The position numbers and the translations under genes were made by a program. From positions 25,298,925 through 25,362,924 of the forward strand of contig CM043798.1 in assembly GCA_023974075.1 (NCBI GenBank): a stretch of 64,000 bases of DNA, read 5' to 3'. The notes below the pieces were generated by a model. It was not told the origin of the DNA, did not search any database, and saw nothing but the letters and a program-made list of their open reading frames with translations. This document shows, piece after piece, positions 50,157 to 61,400 of this stretch. How positions within the stretch are numbered: the stretch's first letter is position 1; every line of letters starts with the position of its first letter. This stretch comes from Chaenocephalus aceratus. Lineage: Eukaryota > Chordata > Actinopteri > Perciformes > Channichthyidae.

Positions 50157-52873
50157 CAGTGAGGTAAACACAGCCAAACCTCGCCATAAGCAATGCCTGC
50201 TTCCTGCCTGCTTTGATTCTGTGTGCTCACCAGCTGCTGTGTTTGTTTTCCTGTCTGTGTATCTCTTGATGTGCATTGCTTGCTTTACAGACCCCCGAAA
50301 ACCACAGCACTAAACATGTGAACCACACAGCTTTCACTTCATTTCCTATCATGTTCTTTTTTCAGATCCTCTTCGCCTCTCCAATCTCCTGATTCTATCT
50401 TCCTCTTTCCTTCCACAGCACCTTTCCTTGCCGTCTCTTTCCCCTATAAGCTCTGCCACTCTCCTGGCTGAAGGAAATAAGAGGCATCTGTACATCACAA
50501 GAGCTGCCTTTGACTGTGTTATTGTCGGTAGATAAGACAGACATAGACAGCGAGAGCTCCATAGTAGTGTGACTCTTCATCTGCAGGGAAAGCAAGGCTG
50601 CTGCTGCCAGCTCTATTGAGGTAGATCAATAATGGAGTGTATTCATCAGGCCCAGCCAGGCACAACCAAAAGCTGATGGGAGCTGGTGTCTATTATTCCG
50701 TTTAAATCTCCGTTGAGCTCTCAGACTGTGCGACTTTACTGTATATTCCCTCTTCTTATCTCCTTTCTTCTCTCTCTTCACTTATCTTTCCTTTATGCAA
50801 ATCAACCGGTATTTTTCCCTTATCACATTTTGCTAAATAATTTGACAAATAAAGTGTGAAGCCTGCCAGAGAAAGTAGGGTCTCAAATGTGGAAATGTGG
50901 AAAATAGAGCTATGATTTGGAACATTTAAAAAGAAAGAACTTAGGGACGACCTCCTCTTGGAAGCCTTGTTGGCCATACCAATGTTTTTATCATCATCAT
51001 GGTCTGTATTTAAAGAGGTATACAGGGCAAAATTAATGTTAGAGTTCATCAAACTCTCTTCAATAAAAATATTATTTTGGAATATATAATATCGCACTCT
51101 CCTTGCCACTGGGCAGTTTCTCTAAATAAAAGTTTTCAAGGTTTCAATATTCAGATGAAATAACTACAGTCTGAGTGTTAATACAACACACCCACACAGT
51201 ATACCTTACACTGCATTTAACCTTATTTTCAGAATTGATAAAATGCAAGTGCACATTAACAAGTAGGGCTTACTTATTTGGGAAGAAAATTGTAATTAAA
51301 ATTATTTTGACTGCAAATGTAATATGATTTACACTATTGGAGAGAATGCTCAGTGTTGCAGAATAATTATCACTTTCATTGAGAAACATATGAAGTATAT
51401 ACTATGGGTCATATTTTACTCCCTTAAGGAAAAGCATTAGAAACACCGCTCAATATAATGCAGTCCAGTTCAGCGGCACTGCGAACTGTAAATGTATATT
51501 TAAATGAACCCACTCAGACAGTTTCAACCAAAGCCGATATTCAAATTATATTTCGATAACAGAGACGAGTATGCCACTTATAAAATGACCTAAGAAATTA
51601 AGACGGACATCAAAACTCTACCACCAAAATGTAAATTATTTGACAAACTGTAGGAAAAAACCCGAAATGATTAAGAAGAGTAAGCAACTAATAATGAATT
51701 GCACCTAGATTTCACTCAGTAGCTGAATTAAGTATACATAGGAAGTTTTTGCTATTTATGTTATCTTTAATTATTTGTACAGCTCTTGTTACTAGTTTCT
51801 TTACACATTAAGATTATTATTACAAATGAAATCTGCCTAAAGAGCACTTTTATCTCTCGAGGTATATGTTCATGCTAGTACAGTGGCACATTAGATTTTG
51901 AACACAGGTATTTTTAACTAAAGTTAGTTACTTTAACGTAAAATAACTGAAAATGTCAACGATGGTTAAACTCAAAATTATTCAGATAACGTGCCTTTTC
52001 AAACAAACAGGAGGGTAGGCTGTTGTTGTCCCACCTCTTCTTCCTTCTCCTGGGTAACAGTATAATGACTATATCAATTATACTGCCCATTATACTTGAG
52101 ACAAAAGATATCCCACAGACACACGTCACAATTAAGCATGTAGTCTAGCACTCAGAGAAATAATCAAAATATAGTAGTCTGCATCAACAACAGTAGCCAT
52201 TACAGTATGATCTGTATGGACGAGCTTTGTTGTCCTAACTGTCCGCGACCAGGGGGTCATCGTGGGCTGCGTTGAGACATGGTTGCTCGCTTATTGCCAG
52301 GAAAAGTACTATCCACAAACAATTATCTGGCGTATTAGCTTGCCATCCTTGATGCTTAGCTTCCCAATGAGGAAACAATGTTAGGTAAATGCATGGTTTA
52401 GGTAGCGGGCATCAGCGTGGGACAGGGCGTGATTCCGCAGCAGCATCAACACACAGAGACGACCTGGGCTTAGCAATACTAGCGAAAACAGCTAACTGGA
52501 TAGCGTTCGTTGTGGTTTGGAACTAAATGAAGTCGGAGTTTGTAATTGTAATTTCCATGGCCTATATGAATAGGTCTAGAAAAAAACATGCAATGGGAGA
52601 ATCTATTGTTAAACACAGTGTTGAAGATTGGCAGCTAGCCAGCTAGGAAGAGCTAACAGCTGAGGGGCTATCTCCGTGACGTATCCTGTCCTCTCTCAGC
52701 GATAAAAGCTGCTGATGCTGCCCGGCTAAAGCTGCTGATGCTGCCTGGGTAAAACCGCCTAGCTAGCCGGTTAGCTTAGCAGCCACTTAGCGGTTGAGCC
52801 AGTAGCTCCACCTGCTCCTCGGTATTACTCACGCTTTGTCCACTAGCTCTCTGACTTTCCACATATTTAGCAT
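42570..52873 (-). CDS. clint1: clathrin interactor 1 (enthoprotin/epsinR), 12 exons, 648 aa
   Basis: An adaptor for clathrin-coated vesicles between the trans-Golgi network and endosomes; its ENTH domain binds PI4P and SNAREs and its tail binds AP-1 and clathrin. Exons: 52833-52873, 49437-49541, 49033-49129, 48416-48524, 47973-48173, 46634-46802, 45969-46179, 45654-45735, 44817-44894, 44123-44436, 43088-43262, 42570-42934. The lengths sum to 1947 nt in frame. ENTH domain about residues 1-150 (MLNMWKVRELVDKATNVV, DDPWGPSG, TFMYEQFPEVMNMLW, LLLLAYLIRNGSERVV). Linker with SKWDEDWDKSKGAFPFSEKL and FKDEEETVTTK. Tail with EFGDWNAF and AELFDLM motifs and a Met/Gly/Pro-rich end finishing PPKQDAFANFGSFGK. 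Exon 5 ends in a Gly/Val-rich stretch (residues 167-184) in place of the mammalian FRYSERYDP, with an alternative donor upstream. Fish have two clint1 paralogues and I cannot tell which this is. Confidence 0.96.
43710..44076. mobile_element. 367-bp hAT-type MITE in clint1 intron 10
   Basis: Termini CAGGGGTGCACATAACT and AGTTATGTGCACCCCTG are perfect inverted repeats. An 8-bp target duplication, TTTATATA, flanks both sides (43702-43709 and 44077-44084). The 8-bp duplication and CAGGGG ends indicate the hAT superfamily. No transposase remains. Confidence 0.9.
44446..44500. repeat. (TTAGA)n short tandem repeat
   Basis: Imperfect GATTA/TTAGA tandem beginning about 10 bp from the clint1 exon 10 acceptor side. 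Confidence 0.8.
45819..45960. repeat. (GAGT)n tetranucleotide repeat, about 35 units
   Basis: About 140 bp of GAGT, read as (CTCA)n/(TCAC)n on the clint1 strand. It starts about 8 nt after the exon 7 donor (GAG|GTGAAAGACA). Open frames across it (repeated Ser-Leu-Thr-His) are artefacts. Confidence 0.95.
47190..47876 (+). mobile_element. 687-bp hAT-family deletion derivative in clint1 intron 5
   Basis: Termini TAGGGATGCTCCAATCG and CGATTGGAGCATCCCTA (read inward near 47860-47876) are inverted repeats. The 8-bp duplication ATATCCAT flanks both ends (47182-47189 and 47877-47884). Near 47314 an ATG opens MASPVWQ-stop-FKVSENDNKIAVCNA-stop, a relic of the BED zinc finger that begins many hAT transposases. 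A GAGA-rich tract lies at 47560-47620. The element is dead but internally traceable. Confidence 0.9.
50070..50152. repeat. (GT)n microsatellite in clint1 intron 1
   Basis: About 83 bp of pure TG/GT. The long Thr-His frames over it are artefacts. Confidence 0.95.
50153..52832. other. clint1 intron 1, no further gene seen
   Basis: The rest of the 3.3-kb first intron of clint1. No embedded exon, RNA gene or clear transposon was recognised. Confidence 0.4.
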
Positions 52874-53064
52874 CTCCGCACGGAACTGCGGGATTGCCGA
52901 TTCGATGGTGTGTTGCCCCCGTGCCTCTTCGCCTCACAAGACAGAGGAGGTGTCCCGTTACCGACGACAATCCCCCCCCAGCTCCTTGATAAGCTCCGGT
53001 AGTACAACGGCCGCTGCGGTTAACGGTTCGGCCCCAGTTGCTACGGGAAACGTCGTTCTCTGCC

Positions 53065-53072
53065 TACGTCAC
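53065..53072 (-). promoter_or_regulatory. CRE-like motif upstream of clint1
   Basis: GTGACGTA on the gene strand about 190 bp upstream of the clint1 ATG, within a GC-rich, CpG-containing first-exon region (52840-53100). A match to the ATF/CREB half-site; function inferred only. Confidence 0.3.
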
Positions 53073-53376
53073 TAAAGCGTCGATTTGTTCCCTCGCTTAT
53101 TAAATATAAAAAGTGAAACGATTAACCTATTATTATCACAATTAAATAAAAAAACGGTATGTTACTGCCAACATCTAGATGGTTTTGGTCCTCATTTTTA
53201 GTGATATACAGAATACAGTAGGAGAAAGCATGGGAAATCAGTTATACATAGCCTACTAGTGTCAATTCAAAGCAATGGCAATGTCAAAGCAAAATTGTGT
53301 TGGAAAATGTTTTATTGTATATATTAATACATTTGGAATAGAAGAATAGAATATCCCATTAATTAATATTTACTTT

Positions 53377-53400
53377 CCCCCCCCCCCCCCCCCCCCCCCC
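53377..53400. repeat. poly(C) tract of 24
   Basis: 24 consecutive cytosines about 500 bp upstream of clint1. Length is likely unreliable in sequencing. The complementary strand could form G-quadruplex structures. Confidence 0.95.
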
Positions 53401-53959
53401 ATTGACCGGAACAAAGCCACTTTTTCTGCACTTTATTCATGCAGTTAAACCAGACAGCATCCGCTTATCTAATGTTAAACACATAAACTAGCAAGAACTT
53501 TAAGTTATTAATCAATTATATAATCATGCAAGTTATACACTTGTCAAATATTATGTATCACTGCTGATTTGTGTCTAAAGGTTGGCCCGGACCTGAGGGA
53601 GACTTGCCCAAGTTTACTTCAAAAAAACGTGTGTGTTGTGTAGAATAAAATAAAATGCAGACTTTTAATAACTGACCAAGAGATGTTTGTTTGTTTATTT
53701 AGAAATGAAGCTATTGTTTTTGGCCTTTTGTTTGTCTGTGGAACCAACTTAGAAACTAAATTAAACATAATGAGGCTTGGAGTAAATGTATAGTTTAGAA
53801 GTGCTTAACACAATTTCTTGGAGATATTTGTAGATAAAATTCACCTGCAACTCTCATCCAAAAGTGTCTTTTTTTAAACAAACTCAGCTACTCTTCTGTT
53901 TCTTGTACAGATGTTGTTAGCAGTAGGTCTCTGCCTAAGCGTGATAGTTCAAACAAAAG

Positions 53960-55280
53960 AAACATATAGAGCATCACAATAGTGCATCAGTGGCTTATTC
54001 TTATACTTCAGTGTTAGTATTATTAGATCTCAGTGCTGCGTTTGACACTGTTGACCACAACATATTACTAGACCGACTGGAAAACTGGGTGGGACTTTCG
54101 GAAACAGTTCTAAATTGGTTTGAATCCTACTTAAAGGACAGAAACAACTTTGTTTCTATAGGTAAATACACAGTTGAAAAATATGACATGTGGGGTATAC
54201 CTCAAGGCTCCATCTTGGGGCCTCTTCTCTTTAACGTCTACATGCTACCACTGGCTCAGATAATGAAGAACAACAAAATAAGTTACCATAGCTATGCAGA
54301 TGACACACAAATATACGTAACAATTTCAACAGGAGACTATGCTCCAATTCAAACACTGAGTAAGTGCATTGAACAAATCAATGACTGGATGTGTCAGAAC
54401 TTTCTCCAATTAAACAAAGATAAAACTGAGGTAATGGTTTTTGGAGCCAAGGCAGAACGTATACAAGTTAGCGTTGAGCTGTCTGCAATGTTCAAAACAA
54501 CAGATAAAGCCAGAAATCTAGGTGTAGTCATGGACTCTGACCTGAGTTTCAACAGTCACATTAAAACAGTTACTAAATCAGCCTACTATCACCTAAAGAA
54601 TATATATATCTTGTCCATGCTTTTATCTTCAGTAGACTCGACTACTGCAATGGTGTCTTCACAGGTCTCACTAAAAAATATATTAGAAAGCTACAGCTGA
54701 TTCAGAACGCCACTGCTCGAGTCCTCACTAACACTAAGAAAGTGGATCACATCACTCCTGTTCTGAAGTCTTTACACTGGCTTCCTGTGTGTCAAAGAAT
54801 AGATTTCAAAATACTGCTGCTGGTTTATAAAGCACTGAATGGTTTAGGCCCAAAATACATTTCTGACCTCCTGCTAAATTATGAACCATCCAGATCTCTC
54901 AGGTCTTCAGGGACTGGTCAGCTTTCTGTCCCCAGAGTCAGAACTAAACATTGTAAAGCAGCGTTCAGTTATTATACTCCAAATATCTGGAACAAACTCC
55001 CAGAAACCTGCAGGTCCGCTGCAACTCTTACTACTTTTAAATCCAGGCCGAAGACTTTTCTTTTTGTCGCTGCTTTTAATTGAACTATTCATATCTTAGA
55101 CTGCACTGTAACTTTTATCCATGTATTTTTTCTTTTAATGTTTATTTTCTTTTATTAGCTTTTCTTTTTAATGACTGATTTTAAATGCCATTTTCTTAAT
55201 GTCTTTCATTTTTTGTAAAGCACTTTGAATTGCCTTGTGTTGAAAAGTGCTATATAAATAAACTTGCCTTGCCTTGCCGT
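53960..55280 (+). mobile_element. L2-type non-LTR retrotransposon, 5'-truncated and frameshifted
   Basis: The open frame at 53990-54700 encodes the central reverse transcriptase: LLDLSAAFDTVDHNILLDRL, GIPQGSILGPLLFNVYM, the catalytic YADDTQIY, then NLGVVMDSDLSFNSHI. Around 54597-54618 a deletion shifts the frame. The shifted frame continues FSRLDYCNGVFTGL and then 54742-55083 (HWLPVCQRIDFKILLLVYKA, NIWNKLPE). The 3' end has AAAGCACTTTGAATTGCC, GCTATATAAATAAAC and CTTGCCTTGCCTTGCC. The endonuclease and ORF1 are missing. Clade L2/CR1 judged from these motifs. Confidence 0.88.
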
Positions 55281-55658
55281 TAAAATCTGTAATACAGGAT
55301 TTAGGAGCTGTATATTTTTATTACAATGTAATAAAAATAATCACAACCCTATCTACTTTGGTTTTGCAAAAAGCAGCCTACTCCCCTAACATGTTCACAT
55401 GTCTTCCGCTTCTGCTGCCAGGCTGAGTGTGTTATTGGCTCATCCGCTCAGTCCACCACAGCTTGTATTATTGATATGTTGGCTCAGTTGTTTAGGTCTC
55501 CAATCTGGTCTAGAATAAAGTAAGGAACATAATAAGGACGTGTCTGATTGAGTAGTGGTCATCTACGACAGAACGTTAGATTCTACACCTTGGTTTACAT
55601 TTTCCTTCGGTCTTTCTCTTTTGTGTCCTTGGTCTTGTGAAGGTTTGGAGATGTTATT
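55281..55658. other. no gene seen between two LINEs
   Basis: Short unique-looking spacer between the L2-type and Rex3-type elements. Nothing recognised. Confidence 0.4.
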
Positions 55659-55671
55659 CACTTTTTGATGT

Positions 55672-57422
55672 CCATCCATCCATCCATCTTCTCCCGCTTA
55701 TCCGTGGTCGGGTCGCGGGGGTAGCAGTTCCAGCAGAGAGCCCCAAACTTTCTTTTCCCTGGCGACATCAATCAGCTCTGACTGGGGGATCCCAAGGCGC
55801 TCCCAGGCCAGCGAAGAGATATAATCCCTCCACCTGGTCCTAGGTCTACCCCTTGGTCTCTTCCCAGCTGGACGTGCCTGGAACACCTCCCTAGGGAGGC
55901 GCCCAGGTGGCATCCTAACTAGGTGCCCGAACCACCTCAACTGGCTTCTTTCGACGCGAAGGAGGAGCGGCTCAACTCCGAGTCCCTCCCTGATGACCGA
56001 ACTTCTCACCTTATCTCTAAGGGAGACACCAGCCACCCGGCGGAGGAAACCCATCTCGGCCGCTTGTATCCGCAATCTCGTTCTTTCGGTCATGACCCAT
56101 CCTTCATGACCATAGGTGAGGGTAGGAACGAAAATGGCCCGGTAGACAGAGAGCTTTGCCTTCTGGCTCAGCTCCCTTTTCGTCACAACGGTGCGGTAAA
56201 GCGACTGCAATACCGCTCCCGCTGCTCCGATTCTCCGGCCCATCTCACGCTCCATTGTTCCCTCACTCGAGAACAAGACCCCGAGATACTTGAACTCCTT
56301 CACTTGGGGTAAGGACTCATTCCCTACTTGGAGTGGACAGTCCATCGGTTTCCTGCTGAGAACCATGGCCTCAGATTTGGAGGTGCTGATCCTCATCCCA
56401 GCCGCTTCACACTCGGTTGCGAACCGATCCAGTGAGTGCTGAAGGTCGCAGACCGATGAAGCCATCAGAACCACATCATCTGCAAAAAGCAGTGGTGCAA
56501 TCCTTAGTCCACCGAACTGCAGACCCCCCCCCCCACGACTACGCCTCGAAATCCGATCCATGTATATTACAAACAGGATTGGTGACAAAGCGCAGCCCTG
56601 GCGGAGGCCAACCCTCACCGGAAATGGGTCCGACTTACTGCCGAGGACCCGGACACAGCTCTCGCTTTGGGAGTACAGAGATTGGATGGCCCTGAGTAGA
56701 GACCCCCTCACCCCATACTCCCGCAGCACCTCCCACAGTAACTCCCTGGGAACTCGGTCATACGCCTTCTCCAAGTCTACAAAACACATGTAGACCGGAT
56801 AAGCGTACTCCCAGGCCCCCTCCAGGATCCTTGCGAGAGTAAAAAGCTGATCCGTCGTTCCACGACCAGGACGGAATCCGCATTGTTCCTCCTCAATCTG
56901 AGGTTCGACAATCGGCCTGACCCTCCTTTCAAGTACCTTGAAGTAAACTTTCCCGGGGAGGCTGAGTAGTGTGATGCCTCTGTAATTGGCACACACCCTC
57001 TGATCCCCCTTTTTGAAAAGGGGGACCACCACCCCGGTCTGCCACTCCTTCGGTACTGTTTCCGACTTCCACGCAACGTTGATGAGACGTGTCAACCATG
57101 ACAGTCCCTCAACACCCAGAGCCTTCAGCATTTCCGGGCGGATCTCATCCACCCCCGGGGCTTTGCCACTGTGGAGTTGTTTGACGACCTCAGTGACCTC
57201 CCCCCGGGAGATTGGTGTTGATCCTCCGTCATACTCCAGCTCTGCCTCTAACATAGAGGGCGGAGTTGTCGGGTTCAGGAGTTCCTCAAAGTGTTCCTTC
57301 CAACGTCCCAACACTCCATCAGTTGAGGTCAACAACGTCCCATCCTTACTGTACACAGCTTGGATGGTCCCCTGCTTCCCCCTCCTGAGGTGTCGGACAG
57401 TTTTCCAGAACAACTTTGGTGC
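55672..57422 (-). mobile_element. Rex3-type (RTE clade) LINE, copy 1, 5'-truncated, reverse transcriptase frame open
   Basis: A minus-strand frame of 575 codons (57425 down to 55698) is uninterrupted. It holds VVPLFKKGDQRVCANYRGIT, EEQCGFRPGRGTTDQLF, FVDLEKAYDRVPRE, GLRQGCALSPILFVIYMD, the catalytic LLFADDVVLMAS and a C-terminal GRPRTRWRDYISSLAW. The upstream endonuclease is missing. The 3' end is a GGAT/GATG tandem (55672-55690), a hallmark described for fish Rex3. A 13-bp target duplication CACTTTTTGATGT flanks it (55659-55671 and 57423-57435). The apparent first codon is GTG at the insertion junction, so no normal start is present. Confidence 0.9.
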
Positions 57423-57568
57423 CACTTTTTGATGTGTCTATTAATAATGTACTATGTTATCTAGAGGTTTGTTTAGCATTAACATTTGTATTGTAGTAGT
57501 ATAACTCTGCTCTTAGTGTTTTTATTTTCGGAGATTGAATTAACTTAGATGGTATGTATGCTTTATGA

Positions 57569-57686
57569 CTGCTTTTTAATGACTGTTTTTAAAATGCCAT
57601 ATTCTTAATGTCTTTCCTTGTTGTAAAGCACTTTGAATTGCCTTGTGTTGAAAGGGGCTATATAAATAAACTTGCCTTGCCTATGT
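57569..57686 (+). mobile_element. L2-type LINE 3' tail (copy B)
   Basis: Same tail as in the elements ending at 6457 and 55280 (TTTTTAATGACTG, AAAGCACTTTGAATTGCC, GCTATATAAATAAAC, CTTGCCTTGCC), with a few changes (GAAAGGGGCT for GAAAAGTGCT). Confidence 0.75.
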
Positions 57687-57991
57687 ATTTAAATGTCAAT
57701 AGGCTATAGAAAACGGGGGAAAACAATAAACATATATAGCTAATTATTTCTATTGTCTATAAATTATGATAACGATAATTGAGTGTTTCCTTTTTATTGA
57801 GGGTCTGTATTTCCGTTATTATTTTCTAACAATATGGATAGACAAACGAAATGTATTCTATGTGAACACAATGGGGTGTTTAAACACTAGGAGCATCCCA
57901 CAGATATATGTGTGTGAGAAAAACAGAGCTAAATATTGCATCCCTTCATCCATGTCTCAAGAGTACATTTGCTTAATAAGTTTTTTCTGTC

Positions 57992-58342
57992 TTAAAGGGG
58001 TTCTATTATGCAGATTTCCAGGTTCATATTTGTATTTAGTGCCTCTACTGTGACATGTTTACATGCTTTAATGTTAAAAAAATGTCTTTATTTTTCTCAT
58101 ATTGCCTGTGCTGCAGCACCTCTGCTCTGATTGGTTAGCTGGCCGCTCTGTTGTGATTGCTCTACCGCTTATAGAGATGTCCCGCCCCTTAGCCAATGTG
58201 TTGGGGCGCTAGCCAATAGAAGCGCAGGTGTTTCAAAGTGATGTCCCTATGTAGCGGAGGAAAACAAAGTAGTCCAATCGAGGCGTTTCAGGCATGGGGT
58301 GAGGAAAGGGGAAACCCCAAAAATCATAATAGGGCCCCTTCA
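57992..58342. mobile_element. MITE immediately upstream of the opsin gene
   Basis: Ends TTAAAGGGGTTCTATTATG and CATAATAGGGCCCCTT are inverted copies. The interior has no coding capacity. It ends about 80 bp before the opsin start codon. Similar termini occur in the family A elements of this window. Confidence 0.7.
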
Positions 58343-58423
58343 ATCATCTAAATCCGCAATAATGTATTTGTTTTATGACTTGTTCATTCTGTTTTTCGGT
58401 TTAGGCACTCTTACCAGGAAGTC

Positions 58424-61400
58424 ATGGTGATCGTCCTCCAGCAAAGCTACAACATCAGCACCGGACACAGCTCCGTATTGGACCCCGGTGCGCTACCCCG
58501 GGCAGTTCACACCGTGGCAGCCGTGTTCCTGGGGGTTATTCTGGTCCTGGGCTTCCTTGGTAACTTCCTCGTGCTGATGGTGTTCTCGCGTTTCCCCGGC
58601 TTGGTGACTCCTGTGAACCTGCTGCTGATCAACATCAGCGCCAGCGACATGCTCGTCTGCATATTTGGGACCCCCCTCAGCTTCGCGGCCAGCGTGCGCG
58701 GCCAGTGGCTGACCGGGTCCTCTGGCTGCCGCTGGTATGGTTTCTCAAATGCATTTTTTGGTGAGTGATCGTATTAACTCCACCATAAATAAAAGTGTTA
58801 GCATCAGTAATAAATCAAAAAGTACAAGTATTTCATATTTCAAAAAGAAGATTTTCTTTTTTTTCCACAGTGCCAAAGCCCCGCGGGTGGATGAGATCCG
58901 CCCAGAAATGCTGAAGGCTCTGGGTGTTGAGGGACTGTCATGGTTCACACGTCTCATCAACGTTGCGTGGAAGTCGGAAACAGTACCGAAGGAGTGGCAG
59001 ACCGGGGTGGTGGTTCCCCTTTTTAAAAAGGGGGATCAGAGGGTGTGTGCCAATTACAGAGGCATCACACTACTCAGCCTCCCCGGGAAAGTTTACTCTA
59101 AGGTACTCGAAAGGAGGGTCAGGCCGATTGTCGAACCTCAGATTGAGGAGGAACAATGCGGATTCCGTCCTGGAACGACGGATCAGCTTTTTACTCTCGC
59201 AAGGATTCTGGAGGGGGCCTGGGAGTACGCTTATCCGGTTTACATGTGTTTTGTAGACTTGGAGAAGGCGTATGACCGAGTTCCCAGGGAGTTACTGTGG
59301 GAGGTGCTGCGGGAGTATGGGGTGAGGGGGTCTCTACTCAGGGCCATCCAATCTCTGTACTCCCAAAGCGAGAGCAGTAAGTCGGACCCATTTCCAGTGA
59401 GGGTTGGCCTCCGCAAGGGCTGCGCTTTGTCACCAATCCTGTTTGTAATATACATGGATCGGATTTCGAGGCGTAGTCATGGGGGAGGGGGTCTGCAGTT
59501 CGGTGGATTAAGGATTGCACCACTGCTTTTTGCAGATGATGTGGTTCTGATGGCTTCATCGGTCTGCGACCTTCAGCACTCACTGGATCGGTTCGCAACT
59601 GAGTGTGAAGCGGCTGGGATGAGGTCCGGATCAGCACCTCCAAATCTGAGGCCATGGTTCTCAGCAGGAAACCGATGGACTGTCCACTCCAAGTAGGGAA
59701 TGAGTCCTTACCCCAAGTGAAGGAGTTCAAGTATCTCGGGGTCTTGTTCTTGAGTGAGGGAACAATGGAGCGTGAGATGGGCCGGAGAATCGGAGTAGCG
59801 GGAGCGGTACTGCAGTCGCTTTACCGCACCGTTGTGATGAAAAGGGAGCTGAGCCAGAAGGCAAAGCTCTCTGTCTACCGGGCCATTTTCGTTCCTACCC
59901 TCACCTATGGTCATGAAGGGTGGGTCATGACCGAAAGAACGAGATCGCGGATACAAGCGGCCGAGATGGGTTTTCTCCGCAGGGTGGCTGGTGTCTCCCT
60001 TAGAGATAAGGTGAGAAGTTCGGTCATCAGGGAGGGACTCGGAGTTGAGCCGCTCCTCCTTCGCGTCGAAAGGAGCCAGTTGAGGTGGTTCCCTAGGGAG
60101 GTGTTCCAGGCACGTCCAGCTGGGAAGAGACCAAGCGGTAGACCTAGGACCAGGTGGAGGGATTATATCTCTTCGCTGGCCTGGGAGCGCCTTGGGATCC
60201 CCCAGTCAGAGCTGGTTGATGTCGCCAGGGAAAAGGAAGTTTGGGGCTCTCTGCTGGAACTGCTAACCTGGCGACCCGACCACGGATAAGCGGGAGAAGA
60301 TGGATGGATGGATGGATGGAAGATTTTCTTTTAAAGTATGTTTAGATACATGTTGTGCAGTTGTACCCATTTTAGTTAATCTAATTTAACAATAGAATGC
60401 ATCCTATTTTAGATGTTAAATGTGTATCTGCAGCTGTACATGCAATGGAGTAAAAGTACACATTCTGTGAATTTAGGTCAGAGTTGAATAGGAATCATTT
60501 CATGATAGTCTCGTTTGATGTCTCGCTGTAGTTCTTTGCTGTTCTTCTCTCTGTCAGGTATAGTATCTCTGGCGTCTCTCTCTCTGATGTCCTTTGAGCG
60601 GTACTGTGTGCTGCTCCACAGCTCCCCCTCAGACTCCTCCCAGTACCGCAGGGCCAGACTCGCTGTCGCTGCCTCCTGGCTTTACTCACTGGTCTGGACT
60701 CTGCCACCACTGCTGGGCTGGAGCAGGTCGGAATCACTCTTTAGAATCACCATGAAACAATTTCACTAATCAGATAATTCATGTATACTTATTCAATCAA
60801 ATGCATGCTTAAACTAGGAGGATAGTATATGTTACTTTAATTAGTTAGTAAAATACATATTAACAAGTGACTCGTTTAAAAGTAAATAACAAAATTAAGT
60901 TTTGCTTTTCTGAAAATGTCTGTACAATTGTATGTCATGGAGCAGCTACGGGCTGGAGGGTCTTGGCACCACCTGCTCCGTCCAGTGGCACCAGCGCTCG
61001 CCCACAGCACGCTCCTACATCAGCTGTTTGTTCATCTTCTGCCTGCTGCTGCCGCTGCTGCTCATGATCTTCTGTTACGGGAAGATCCTGCTGGCTGTGC
61101 GATCGGTGGAGAGACGGGTGAGCGTGCAAAATGACCTTTGACCCCTCTGTGTATTATATGTGTTCTCCAGTGTTTGTGGAAGCTATGTGTGACGAGTGTG
61201 TGCGTCCAGACATGGAATAGTGTGTAGTGAACCGGCTACAAGGAGAGAGAAAAACAACTACAAAGAGAAACAAAGCAACTTCCAAGTGATTCAACACAAC
61301 TTCAGGGAGACAAAGAACAAACAGAGACATCTAAGAGACTCACGTGATTAGAAAGAGAATCAAAATGTCTACAAGGGGACTAACAATTACAACAAAAAGA

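Noticed and set aside
55698..57425. Host gene or domesticated reverse transcriptase
   Set aside because: Target-site duplication, GATG-type 3' tail and GTG at the junction show a truncated LINE insertion; nothing indicates domestication.
55923..57432. Several plus-strand frames of 90-140 codons
   Set aside because: Antisense of the Rex3-type reverse transcriptase on the minus strand.
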